Source: Burkholderiales bacterium
GTDB taxonomy: Bacteria > Pseudomonadota > Gammaproteobacteria > Burkholderiales > Burkholderiaceae_C
Length of the DNA stretch: 64,000 bases
Assembly: GCA_016000265.1 (NCBI GenBank)
Contig: JAECRL010000001.1
Location: 434,001-498,000, forward strand
Direction of reading: 5' to 3'
Shown here: positions 10,217 to 19,026 of the stretch, piece by piece
How the letters are laid out: the number at the start of each line of letters is the position of its first letter
Position numbering within the stretch: position 1 is the stretch's first letter
Program-made: the position numbers and the translations under genes
The notes under the pieces: model-generated
What the model was told of the DNA's origin: nothing
Databases searched by the model: none
Seen by the model: the letters and a program-made list of their open reading frames with translations, nothing else

Positions 10217-10737
10217 CAAGCGCGAGCTTGCCAGCCCAGCCCGATGAACAGGCCGATCGCCAGGCAGGTGCCGAAGGGCACGTGGCGCTTGGGGGTGTCC
10301 TGCGTGGCCCAGTTCATCAACCGGGATCCCGGCTGGCGCAGCGCAGCGGGCAGGCACACGACCATGTTGAAGCGGTTGCGGCTGACCACGGCCGTGGCCG
10401 CGCCCAACAGGGCCCCGGCGGCGAAACAGATCAAGGTCAGTGGCCATGAGGTCAGCAATCCAATGCCCACGAGGAACTTCACATCGCCCGCACCCAATTG
10501 GCGCGTGACGTAGCCCGGCAGGGTGACCAGCAGGGCGAAACCGGCCGCCAGCCAAGCCGACGAAGCCGATTCACCCAGCGGGCTGTGTTGCCAGACCAGC
10601 AGGTGCACCACACCGACCAACCACGACCCCAGCGACAGGGCGTTGGGGATGCGCCGGTGGCGCAGGTCCATGACCGCGATGGCCAGGGACCACATCGCGA
10701 TCAGGGCGGTCGCCAGGGGCGCAGCGACTGCGGTCAT
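10216..10737 (-). CDS. tadV: Prepilin peptidase TadV/CpaA (A24 family)
   Basis: A 173-residue short A24 aspartic prepilin peptidase with several membrane helices. Both catalytic aspartates are visible: Asp24 in AVMDLRHRRIPN and Asp85 in the GxGD motif GAGDVKF. There is no N-methylation domain, as is usual for the short CpaA/TadV type. It would cut and mature Flp, TadE and perhaps TadG in the inner membrane. It is the second gene of the operon, separated from flp by 72 bp that contain a strong stem-loop. Confidence 0.92.
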   Translation of the reverse strand: MTAVAAPLATALIAMWSLAIAVMDLRHRRIPNALSLGSWLVGVVHLLVWQHSPLGESASSAWLAAGFALLVTLPGYVTRQLGAGDVKFLVGIGLLTSWPLTLICFAAGALLGAATAVVSRNRFNMVVCLPAALRQPGSRLMNWATQDTPKRHVPFGTCLAIGLFIGLGWQARA

Positions 10738-10764
10738 CCGGTGGGCGCGGTGTGCAAGAGCGGC

Positions 10765-10789
10765 CGAGCAAGCCGTGTGGGCTTGCTCG
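10765..10789 (-). terminator. 10-bp stem-loop between flp and tadV
   Basis: CGAGCAAGCC at 10765-10774 and GGCTTGCTCG at 10780-10789 pair perfectly around a 5-base loop. No T-run follows on the minus strand. The likely role is a partial terminator or a 3' stabiliser that lets the major pilin transcript outnumber the downstream operon. Confidence 0.55.
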
Positions 10790-10809
10790 CCGCCCGGTGC
10801 ATCAGATCG

Positions 10810-10989
10810 TCAGGCAGCCGTGGTCAAAGCGGTCTTGATCTTGTCGAACACACCCTTCAGGGCGGTGCCCACACCAGGCAGGGTGCTCACGATGGCCAGG
10901 CCGATCAGGGCCGCCAGCAGGGCGTACTCGATGGCGCTGGCGCCTTCTTCGTCTTTCAGGAAGGCCTTGATGTGGGAAACGATGTTCAT
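10810..10989 (-). CDS. flp: Flp family type IVb major pilin
   Basis: A 59-residue prepilin with the class IVb hallmark EEGASAIEYALLAALIGLAI: cleavage is expected after the Gly, placing Glu at position 5 and Tyr at 6 of the mature chain (about 43 residues). The C-terminal part is a short amphipathic region (LKGVFDKIKTALTTAA). ATG 10989 is preceded by GGAG with a suitable spacer; the frame stays open upstream, but the 26 extra residues do not look like a prepilin leader. It is the first gene of the Tad operon and is processed by the adjacent TadV. Confidence 0.95.
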   Translation of the reverse strand: MNIVSHIKAFLKDEEGASAIEYALLAALIGLAIVSTLPGVGTALKGVFDKIKTALTTAA

Positions 10990-11048
10990 GTTGGATCTCC
11001 AGTCGTCGGGCCCCCATGGGCCGGGGTGAACAGCGGGCTCGTGACAAA

Positions 11049-11146
11049 TGACGCACCCGGTCAACAAAATCTAACCGAAAGTGACGCACCCTCTTGTCGT
11101 TCAACGGCCCCTGATTGAGGGTGGTGCTATCCCGCATGGTGCGTCA
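11049..11146. promoter_or_regulatory. Three copies of TGACGCACC upstream of flp
   Basis: TGACGCACC occurs at 11049-11057 and 11082-11090 on the plus strand (both extend to TGACGCACCC) and inverted at 11138-11146. The first two start 33 bp apart, about three helical turns. All lie between flp and the divergent radical SAM gene. A transcription-factor binding site for the Tad operon is inferred; no known consensus was recognised. Confidence 0.5.
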
Positions 11147-11172
11147 GCCAGGTGACTTGATCGAGGTGCGTG

Positions 11173-11192
11173 TACTGTATGAAAATACAGCA
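11173..11192 (+). promoter_or_regulatory. LexA (SOS) box
   Basis: TACTGTATGAAAATACAGCA contains CTGT-N8-ACAG with the AT-rich centre of the gammaproteobacterial-type LexA site, near-perfect to the Escherichia coli consensus. It ends on the A of the start codon at 11192. A -35-like TTGATC lies at 11157-11162, so the -10 region is probably inside the box and transcription would start very near the ATG. Confidence 0.85.
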
Positions 11193-12301
11193 TGGACAAC
11201 GACTGGGCCCCGCTGCCCGACCCCCGCCGTCTGGCCGACCCGATCAAGGGACGGGGCACGGCCACGCGCCTGGCCCACCGGTTTCAGCGCGACAGCCGGG
11301 AGGCGTGCGACGGGGGCTGGCCGCAGGATGACGACGCCGGTGAGGCGCCGCTCACGCAGGTGGTGGCCGAGCGCGCGCGCAGCCTCCTCAGCCGCAACGA
11401 CTCACCTGACATCCCCTTCACCTGGTCCATCAACCCCTACCGTGGCTGCGAACACGGCTGCATTTACTGTTACGCGCGGCCCACGCACAGCCACCTCAAC
11501 CTGTCGCCAGGGCTGGACTTCGAGACGCGCCTGAGCGCCAAGGTCAACGCCGCGGAGGTGCTGACGCGCGAGTTGCAGCGGCCGTCGCACGTGTGCACCC
11601 CCATTCACCTGGGCTCGGCCACCGACGCCTACCAGCCCATTGAGCGAACGTGGCGCCTCACCCGCGGGGTCATCGAGGTCCTGGACGCCTGCCGCCACCC
11701 GTTCACCATCGTGACCAAATCGGCCGGGGTGGAGCGCGACCTCGACTTGCTGGTGCGCGCCGCGGCTCGCCAGCAGGTCTACGTCATGGTCAGCCTGACC
11801 ACGTTGGACGCCGACCTGTGCCGTCGGCTGGAGCCCCGCGCCGCCGCCCCTTGGCGTCGCCTGCAGACGGTGCGCCGCCTGGCCGAAGCGGGCGTGCCGG
11901 TGGCGGTCAACGTCGCCCCCATCATCCCCTTTCTCAACGAGCCCGAGATCGAGCGCCTGATCGATGCCGCGGCCGAGGCGGGCGCCCAGGCCATCCACTA
12001 CACCGTCGTGCGCCTGCCCTGGGAGGTCAACCCGCTGTTTCAGGGCTGGCTGGCTCAACACGTGCCCGAGCGGGCCGAGCGCATCATGGCGCGCATCCGC
12101 GACCTGCGCGGCGGGCGCGACTACGACGCGAACTTCAACCACCGCATGAAAGGGCAGGGCATCTGGGCCGACCTGATCCGCCAGCGCGTGCGAGGTGCCA
12201 GCGCGCGCCACGGGTTGGGGCACGCGGGCCCGGTGCTGGACACCTCGGCGTTCGACCCCTTGCTTCTGCGGCCGCCGCCCGCACAAGGCGACCTGTTCTG
12301 A
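11192..12301 (+). CDS. PA0069-family radical SAM protein
   Basis: A 369-residue protein of the SplB-like radical SAM group. The cluster-binding motif is C86-x3-C90-x2-C93 within YRGCEHGCIYCYARPTH. The family signatures PIKGRG (residues 17-22) and LLSRNDSPDIPF (66-76) precede it. Members resemble DNA photolyase-like spore lyase, but the substrate is not known. The start at 11192 gives a 16-residue lead before the conserved PIKGRG; there is no room for a ribosome site if transcription begins in the LexA box. From memory, the Pseudomonas aeruginosa PA0069 gene is also LexA-controlled, which supports a role in the DNA damage response. Confidence 0.9.
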   Translation: MDNDWAPLPDPRRLADPIKGRGTATRLAHRFQRDSREACDGGWPQDDDAGEAPLTQVVAERARSLLSRNDSPDIPFTWSINPYRGCEHGCIYCYARPTHSHLNLSPGLDFETRLSAKVNAAEVLTRELQRPSHVCTPIHLGSATDAYQPIERTWRLTRGVIEVLDACRHPFTIVTKSAGVERDLDLLVRAAARQQVYVMVSLTTLDADLCRRLEPRAAAPWRRLQTVRRLAEAGVPVAVNVAPIIPFLNEPEIERLIDAAAEAGAQAIHYTVVRLPWEVNPLFQGWLAQHVPERAERIMARIRDLRGGRDYDANFNHRMKGQGIWADLIRQRVRGASARHGLGHAGPVLDTSAFDPLLLRPPPAQGDLF

Positions 12302-12358
12302 GCCACGCGCGGTGCCTTCGCCCTCGCTCGCGTTCTCGCTCTCGCCTGCGCGGGCGAC

Positions 12359-12364
12359 TAGAAT
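12359..12364 (+). promoter_or_regulatory. Candidate -10 element for argG
   Basis: TAGAAT lies 30 bp upstream of the argG ATG. No good -35 hexamer is seen at 16-18 bp, so the assignment rests on the -10 and its position. Confidence 0.4.
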
Positions 12365-12394
12365 CCGGGGTTTCGTTCCTCTCTTTGCACGACC

Positions 12395-13834
<1,440 letters not shown>

Positions 13835-13853
13835 GCCCACCGGAGACCCCAAC

Positions 13854-14171
13854 ATGAGCACCACCACCCTGGCTGGCACCGTCGCCACGCAAGCCAACGT
13901 GTACTTCGACGGCAAGTGCGTCTCGCACACCGTGACCCTGGCCGACGGCGTTCGCAAGTCCGTCGGCGTGATCCTGCCCGCCTCGTTGACCTTCAACACC
14001 GGCGCCCCCGAGGTCATGGAAACCGTGGCGGGCCGCTGCAGCATCAAGCTCAAGGGCGAGACCGAGTGGCAGAGCTATGGCCCGGGCGAGAGCTACGACG
14101 TACCGGGCAACTCCTCCTTCGAGATCCAGGTCGAGGGCGAGCCCTACCACTACATCTGCCACTTCGGTTGA
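13854..14171 (+). CDS. ppnP: Pyrimidine/purine nucleoside phosphorylase PpnP
   Basis: A 105-residue small cupin-like protein of the PpnP/YaiE family (formerly DUF1255). Visible family elements are ANVYFDGKCVSHTV, GVILPASLTFNT and the closing PGESYDVPGNSSFEIQ with YHYICHFG. The characterised E. coli enzyme phosphorolyses several nucleosides to base and ribose-1-phosphate. The ATG is preceded by GGAGAC. It lies 19 bp after argG and directly before a strong terminator, so it probably ends the argG transcript. Confidence 0.93.
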   Translation: MSTTTLAGTVATQANVYFDGKCVSHTVTLADGVRKSVGVILPASLTFNTGAPEVMETVAGRCSIKLKGETEWQSYGPGESYDVPGNSSFEIQVEGEPYHYICHFG

Positions 14172-14210
14172 TGCCGGTCTTGCCGTCCACCTGGGTGGGC
14201 GGCAACCATG

Positions 14211-14240
14211 AAAAAGCCGCTGAAGTTCAGCGGCTTTTTT
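14211..14240. terminator. Bidirectional Rho-independent terminator
   Basis: AAAAAGCCGCTG, loop AAGTT, CAGCGGCTTTTTT. The A-run on one side and T-run on the other serve both ppnP (plus strand) and the minus-strand gene ending at 14266. Confidence 0.92.
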
Positions 14241-14265
14241 CTGGGCTCAGGCGCGCGGGTGGCGC

Positions 14266-14787
14266 TCAGAACCGGGGCGCGGGCAGCTCGTCCGGGTCGA
14301 CCGCATCGCAGCTCATCTTCAACGTGCCGATCAGGTCGTCGTTGAAGTCGAGCAACTCGCCTTCGAGCTCGCCCTCTTGCCGGTCGATGGCCAGCCGGAT
14401 GGTGGCCAGTCGCTTGAGGTTGGGCTGCCAGACCACCCAGCTGCCACTGAGCCAGTCGTGGTGGTAGTGCGTGCCGGGCTGGCGCAGCTTGTAGACCATC
14501 GTGTAGTCGGTGGGCGTCTGGGTGTAGCGCAGGCGCTCGCCTTTGGGCAGCACGTTGGAGCGCTGGATCAGCGCCGTCGTGTTGTTGTCCCTCAGGGCCA
14601 GGTCGAGGTGAGCGGCCTTGGATTTGCCCGAGGCGCTCAGCTCGCCCTTGCACTTCACGTAGAGGTGGAACTCGGCCGCGGTGGCGGTGGTGGCGTGCGC
14701 CCCCCAGACGAGCAGGGTCAGTGCCATGGCGACTCGCGCCGACAGGGGGGATCGCAGGGCGCGCATGGTGGGGATCCGGCTGGCCAT
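14266..14787 (-). CDS. Secreted protein of unknown function, partner of CsgG-like lipoprotein
   Basis: A 173-residue protein not recognised as a named family. Residues 1-38 form a signal peptide (hydrophobic VAMALTLLVWGAHATTATAA), giving a mature domain beginning AEFHLYVKCKGEL. The mature part has alternating short strands (WVVWQPNLKRLATIRLAIDR, DFNDDLIGTLKMSCD) and two cysteines that could form a disulfide, suggesting a small periplasmic beta-sandwich. The ATG at 14787 shares its A with the stop of the CsgG-like gene (TGATG), and a GTG at 14790 is a second option. Tight coupling suggests the two products act together. Confidence 0.7.
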   Translation of the reverse strand: MASRIPTMRALRSPLSARVAMALTLLVWGAHATTATAAEFHLYVKCKGELSASGKSKAAHLDLALRDNNTTALIQRSNVLPKGERLRYTQTPTDYTMVYKLRQPGTHYHHDWLSGSWVVWQPNLKRLATIRLAIDRQEGELEGELLDFNDDLIGTLKMSCDAVDPDELPAPRF

Positions 14788-15704
14788 CACTTCTTCACAG
14801 GGGCCTTGGTGCCCGACTTCGCGGCGGGCTTGGTGGCCGGCTTGGCATCGAGCTCCTTGGAGGCGGCGGTTTCGCCGCCCTGCACGCCCAGTCGACCGCC
14901 GGTGCCCAGGCCGCCCTTGACCTGCTGGGCCTTGTAGTTGCGCAGGGCCTTGACCATCTGGTTGAAGGAGTCGGCGAAGGCCGCGGTGATGACCTTGCCT
15001 TGCGGGGTCTTGGCGTAGCCGCCACCGCCGCCACCCAGGCTGCCACCGAAGGCGGCACCGAAGATGCCGAAGTCGTAGTTGCCAGCGGTGCCTTCGGCGG
15101 CGGAGATCTGCACGCCGGAGCGGTTGTCGATCAGCAGCAGGGTGGTCGAGGCTTCGTTCTTGCTGACGCTGCCGGCCACCAGGCCCAGCACGCCGCCGCC
15201 GAAGCCACCCAGGCCGCCGCCACCACCGCCCGTCTTGCCCGAGAACTGGATGGATGGGCTCATGGTGTAGTCGGCCGCGACCATCTGCCCCTTCTGGAAG
15301 TTGCTGCCGGAGCGGCTTTCGTCACCGCGGGCGAACTCGCGCTCGCGCATCATGTTGTTCATGGCCTTGCCGCGCTCGACGATGACGAAGCAGTTGGACT
15401 GCTGGATCATCAGGCGCAGCACGGGCACGGTGGAGCCCAGGCGGTACTCCTGCAGGGTCATGTACCAGGGGGCAGCGGTGTCTTCGTCGATGGCCAGGGT
15501 GCCGAGGGTCTCGTTGCACTTCTCAAGCTGGCTGTTGTTGTTTTCGGCGGAGGCGCCGCCGGCTGCGCCGCTGACGGTGCCCTTGTTCTCGCCCAGGGTG
15601 GGCGCGGTGGCGAGGCAGCCCGACAGCAAGGCCGCCGAGGCGGTGGCGCTGAGGGCCAGGAGGCTGAAGCGGCCGGTGGACGAGGAGGTGCGAACAGTGG
15701 ACAT
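14787..15704 (-). CDS. CsgG/HfaB-family lipoprotein
   Basis: A 305-residue predicted lipoprotein with lipobox LSGC (Cys30). The CsgG-like core includes VLRLMIQQSNCFVIVERGKAMNNMMREREFA, matching the helix-strand-VERG pattern of CsgG, then ADYTMSPSIQFSG, and two very Gly-rich loops (near residues 160-175 and 225-235). CsgG itself is the outer-membrane curli secretion pore. The Gly-rich inserts fall where I would expect pore hairpins or loops, but this is inference. No curli subunit or CsgE/F gene is nearby. The C-terminus ends in a Lys/Pro/Ala tail. A GGGAG ribosome site precedes the ATG. Confidence 0.75.
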   Translation of the reverse strand: MSTVRTSSSTGRFSLLALSATASAALLSGCLATAPTLGENKGTVSGAAGGASAENNNSQLEKCNETLGTLAIDEDTAAPWYMTLQEYRLGSTVPVLRLMIQQSNCFVIVERGKAMNNMMREREFARGDESRSGSNFQKGQMVAADYTMSPSIQFSGKTGGGGGGLGGFGGGVLGLVAGSVSKNEASTTLLLIDNRSGVQISAAEGTAGNYDFGIFGAAFGGSLGGGGGGYAKTPQGKVITAAFADSFNQMVKALRNYKAQQVKGGLGTGGRLGVQGGETAASKELDAKPATKPAAKSGTKAPVKK

Positions 15705-15794
15705 GGAGACTCCCTATGGATGCAGCGATCGACACGGCCAAGCCGTGAACCGGCAAAAGTTTAGCGGCATCGCGCACCCTGGCGCCAGGCCCCC

Positions 15795-16823
15795 CTAGAT
15801 CACCACCGGCTCCGGCTCCAGGCGGATGCCGAAGCGCCCGTAGACGCTCTCCTGGATGGCGCGCGCCAGGGTCACCACCTCGGCCCCGCGAGCATCCCCT
15901 CGGTTGACCAGCACGAGGGCCTGCTTTTCATAGACCCCGGCGTGGCCCACGGTCTTGCCCTTCCAGCCGCAGGCGTCGATCATCCAGCCGGCGGCCAGCT
16001 TGAAGCTGCCGTCCGGCATGGGGTAGTGCACGATCTCGGGGTCGCGCTGGATGATGTCGCGGCACTGTTCCGGCGTGACCACCGGGTTCTTGAAGAAGCT
16101 GCCGGCGTTGCCGATGACGGCCGGGTCGGGCAGCTTGGCGCGGCGCACGGCCACCACCCAGTCGAAGACCTGGCGGGCATCGGGCGCGGTGACGCCGGTC
16201 TCTGCGACCTTGCGCTCCAGTTCGGCGTACCCGAGCATGGGCACCCAGGGGCGGGGCAGTCGCAGGCGCACGCGGGTGATGACGCTTTTGCCGGCGAGGT
16301 GGCGTTTGAAGACGCTGTCGCGGTAGTCGAACTGGCACTGGGCACGACCGAGGGTGACGGTGCGGCCGGTGACCAGGTCGACCGCATCGAGCGACTCGAA
16401 GCGGTCTTTGAGCTCCAGCCCGTAGGCGCCGATGTTCTGCACCGGCGCGGCGCCCACGGTGCCAGGAATCAGCGCCATGTTCTCCAGCCCGGGCAGGTCG
16501 TGGTCCATGCACCAGCTCACCAGGCCGTGCCAGGTTTCGCCGGCGCCGGCCTCCACGATCCAGGCGTCGTCGCGGGTTTCCAGCAGGCGCAGGCCGGGCA
16601 CCTCCACTTTGAGCACCACCGCCTTGATGTCCTGCGTGAACACGAGGTTGCTGCCACCACCGAGCACGAACTTCGGGGCGGGGCCCAGTTCCGGGTCGTC
16701 GACCACGCGGCGAACGTCGGCGTCAGAGCGGATGCGCACCAGGGTCTGCGCCACGCAGGGCAGGCCAAAGGTGTTGTAGGGTTTGAGGTTCACGCCGTTT
16801 TCAACGGCCGGTGCGGTCTGCAT
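15795..16823 (-). CDS. murB: UDP-N-acetylenolpyruvoylglucosamine reductase MurB
   Basis: FAD-dependent reduction of enolpyruvyl-UDP-GlcNAc to UDP-MurNAc, the second committed step of peptidoglycan synthesis. The 342-residue chain equals the length of the E. coli type I enzyme. FAD-site motifs [15 protein letters not shown] and [12 protein letters not shown] are present; the catalytic Ser is in NAGSFFKNP and the C-terminal catalytic Glu is in the [10 protein letters not shown] region. ATG 16823 (MQTAPA) is preferred over an upstream in-frame ATG at 16853, which would overlap the leader of divergent yajQ. Only 32 bp separate the two starts. Confidence 0.96.
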   Translation of the reverse strand: MQTAPAVENGVNLKPYNTFGLPCVAQTLVRIRSDADVRRVVDDPELGPAPKFVLGGGSNLVFTQDIKAVVLKVEVPGLRLLETRDDAWIVEAGAGETWHGLVSWCMDHDLPGLENMALIPGTVGAAPVQNIGAYGLELKDRFESLDAVDLVTGRTVTLGRAQCQFDYRDSVFKRHLAGKSVITRVRLRLPRPWVPMLGYAELERKVAETGVTAPDARQVFDWVVAVRRAKLPDPAVIGNAGSFFKNPVVTPEQCRDIIQRDPEIVHYPMPDGSFKLAAGWMIDACGWKGKTVGHAGVYEKQALVLVNRGDARGAEVVTLARAIQESVYGRFGIRLEPEPVVI

Positions 16824-16855
16824 GCGAGAATTTTCGCAGACAAAGGAGAACAAAC

Positions 16856-17347
16856 ATGCCCAGCTTTGACACCAAACTCGATCCCAACCTGGAAGCCGTC
16901 GGCAACGCCGTCGACACCACGGGCAAGGAAATCGGCACCCGATTCGACTTCAAGGGCACCAGCGCCGCCGTCGAATTCAAGAAAAAGGAGAAGGAGGTCA
17001 TCGTCTTCGGCGACAGCGACTTCCAGATCGACCAGGTCCGCGACGTGCTCTACAGCAAGCTGACCAAGCAGAAGGTCGACATCCGCTTCATGGACGTCGG
17101 CAAGGTCGAGAAGATCGGCGGCGACAAGGTCAAGCAGGTCATCAAGGTCAAAGCGGGCATCGATGCCGAGCTGGCCAAGAAGATCACCAAGCTGATCAAG
17201 GACAGCAAGATCAAGGTCAACGCCAGCATCCAGGGCGAAGAGGTTCGCGTGCAAGGCAAGAGCTTCGACGACCTGCAGGCGACCCAGGCCCTGATCCGCA
17301 AGGAAATCCAGGACGCGCCGCTGGACTTCGGCAATTACCGCGACTGA
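16856..17347 (+). CDS. yajQ: YajQ family nucleotide-binding protein
   Basis: A 163-residue protein spanning the whole YajQ family: [20 protein letters not shown] at the start, then SRFDFKG-like [10 protein letters not shown], and [19 protein letters not shown] at the end. Some family members bind cyclic di-GMP and act as transcription co-regulators (Xanthomonas), others were described as tRNA- or phage-related factors, so the role here is not fixed. A strong AAAGGAG precedes the ATG. A GAGAATTTT stretch at 16826-16834 in the 32-bp divergent gap may supply a -10 element. Confidence 0.92.
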   Translation: MPSFDTKLDPNLEAVGNAVDTTGKEIGTRFDFKGTSAAVEFKKKEKEVIVFGDSDFQIDQVRDVLYSKLTKQKVDIRFMDVGKVEKIGGDKVKQVIKVKAGIDAELAKKITKLIKDSKIKVNASIQGEEVRVQGKSFDDLQATQALIRKEIQDAPLDFGNYRD

Positions 17348-17404
17348 GCGGCGGGCGGTGCCCGTCGGGGGCGTCAACGGCCTGAATCAAAAAAACAGGG
17401 AGAT

Positions 17405-18073
17405 GTGGCTGTGAATGTGAACTCGACGACGCGCGCCGCCGCGCTGGCGGTGGGCCTCCTGGCGGGGGCTTGTGCTGGGGTGGGCGCGCAAAGCGTGGCC
17501 ATGACCGGCGGCATGGGCAGCAAGGCCCTGCTGGTGGTCAATGGCGGTGCACCCAAGGCCCTGTCGGCGGGTGAAACCCACCAGGGCGTCAAGGTGCTGA
17601 GCGTGGGCCCCGACCAGGTCACCGTGGAGGTGGGCGGCAAGCGCCAGACGGTGACGCTGGGTGGGGCGCCGGTCAGCATCGGCGGGGGCGGCGGGGGGGC
17701 GCAAGGCTCGCAGATCGTGTTGACGGCGGTGTCAGGTGGCCACTTCGTGACCCTGGGCAGCATCAACGGGCGCAGCACCCAGTTCATGGTCGACACCGGC
17801 GCCACCAGCGTGGCCTTGAGTCAGGACGAGGCCCGTCGCATGGGCATCGACCACGAGAAGGGCCAGCGCATCATGGCCGGCACAGCCAATGGCGTCGTGT
17901 CGGTCCACAAGGTGCGCCTGGCGTCCGTGCGCATCCAGGACGTCGAGGTGCGCGACGTGGAGGCCGTGGTCGTGCCGGCCGGCATGCCCCATGTGCTGCT
18001 GGGCAACAGCTTCCTCACGCGCTTTCAGATGAAGCGCGAGAACGAGACCTTGACGCTGACGCGGCGGTATTGA
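17405..18073 (+). CDS. Periplasmic retropepsin-like aspartic protease (TIGR02281 type)
   Basis: A 222-residue protein: signal peptide at about residues 1-29 (ending VGAQS), a small N-terminal beta domain, a Gly-rich linker near 93-99, then a single-lobe aspartic protease domain. The catalytic motif is FMVDTGATSVALS with Asp130, and the flap partner region ends in PHVLLGNSFLTRF. Single-lobe enzymes of this clan AA group work as dimers. The start is a GTG at 17405 preceded by GGGAG; a second GTG at 17411 is possible. No substrate can be named from the context. Confidence 0.88.
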   Translation: MAVNVNSTTRAAALAVGLLAGACAGVGAQSVAMTGGMGSKALLVVNGGAPKALSAGETHQGVKVLSVGPDQVTVEVGGKRQTVTLGGAPVSIGGGGGGAQGSQIVLTAVSGGHFVTLGSINGRSTQFMVDTGATSVALSQDEARRMGIDHEKGQRIMAGTANGVVSVHKVRLASVRIQDVEVRDVEAVVVPAGMPHVLLGNSFLTRFQMKRENETLTLTRRY

Positions 18074-18091
18074 AGGCCGACGGCTTTCGGG

Positions 18092-18952
18092 TCAGGCTGC
18101 CTGGCGGGCCCCGGTGGACTGGGCCTGGCGGGCCCGGTGGTTCAGCGTCGCGAGCTCGACCGGGTCGTGGGCGCAAAACAGCGTGACGTCGCCGCCGTGC
18201 GCCTGCTTGAGTTCTCGCAGCCTGCGCTGGTTGGCCATGCGTGCGGGGCCGTTCATCTGCACGATTTTCTGAAAGAGCTGCAGGCCCAGCGGGCAACGTG
18301 GGTCGGCGTCCATCTCGCCGCGGAAGAAGTAGGCGTCTCCGCAGTGCAGCAGCCAGCCTTCGTCGGTGCGCACGGCCACCCCGCAATGGCCCTGGGTGTG
18401 ACCGGTCAGGGGCACCAGCAGGACCTCGTCGTCGGTGTGGGGCAGGGCGCGGATGGCGTCGAAACCCAACCAGGTCTCGCCGGCCACGTCGTGCGGCGCC
18501 CAGTTCGGCCCGTGGGCCCATTGGGCCGGGATGTAGCGGCCTTTTTCCTGCAGGCTGGGGCGCGTCAGCGCGGCGTCGAGTTCCTTTTTGAAGACGTGCA
18601 CCTGGGCGTCAGGGAAGTCGCCGAGGCCGCCGGCGTGGTCCAGGTCCAGGTGGGTGGGCACGATGTGCCGCACGTCGCGCGGGTCCAGCCCCAGCTCGCG
18701 GATCTGGTGCAAAGCGGTCTCCTGCATCTGCAGGCGAGGGCGCACCACGGCGTTGAAGGCGCCGCCCAGGCGCGAGGGGTGGGCCACGTCGCCCGTGCCC
18801 AGGCCGGTGTCGACCAGGATCAGGCCGTTGCGTCCCTCGATCAGCAGGCAGTGGCAGCACATGTGCGCCGCGGCCAGCCAACCGCCTTCGCCGTTGATCA
18901 GGCGTCGCCCGATGGGGCACATGGAGCCGCAATTGAGGTGGTGCACGCGCAT
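18092..18952 (-). CDS. MBL-fold metallo-hydrolase
   Basis: A 286-residue metallo-beta-lactamase-fold protein. The metal motif is THLDLDHAGG (residues 100-109), in which the second ligand of the usual HxHxDH is Asp103. Further ligands are likely in GHTQGHCGV, LHCGDAYF and FCAHDP. This HxDxDH subgroup resembles lactonase-like quorum-quenching or related hydrolases in overall layout, but the substrate cannot be assigned. It converges on the aspartic protease gene, with 18 bp between stop codons, and diverges from rsuA. Confidence 0.85.
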   Translation of the reverse strand: MRVHHLNCGSMCPIGRRLINGEGGWLAAAHMCCHCLLIEGRNGLILVDTGLGTGDVAHPSRLGGAFNAVVRPRLQMQETALHQIRELGLDPRDVRHIVPTHLDLDHAGGLGDFPDAQVHVFKKELDAALTRPSLQEKGRYIPAQWAHGPNWAPHDVAGETWLGFDAIRALPHTDDEVLLVPLTGHTQGHCGVAVRTDEGWLLHCGDAYFFRGEMDADPRCPLGLQLFQKIVQMNGPARMANQRRLRELKQAHGGDVTLFCAHDPVELATLNHRARQAQSTGARQAA

Positions 18953-19026
18953 GTCTGACTCCCGGTGGGCGATGGGTGGGCATCATGGCAGCACAATGTG
19001 GGCTTGACCAGCGCCCTGTTTCACCG

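Noticed and set aside
14787-15704. Curli biogenesis locus
   Set aside because: Only a CsgG-like gene is present; no CsgA/B repeats and no CsgE or CsgF homologue were found.
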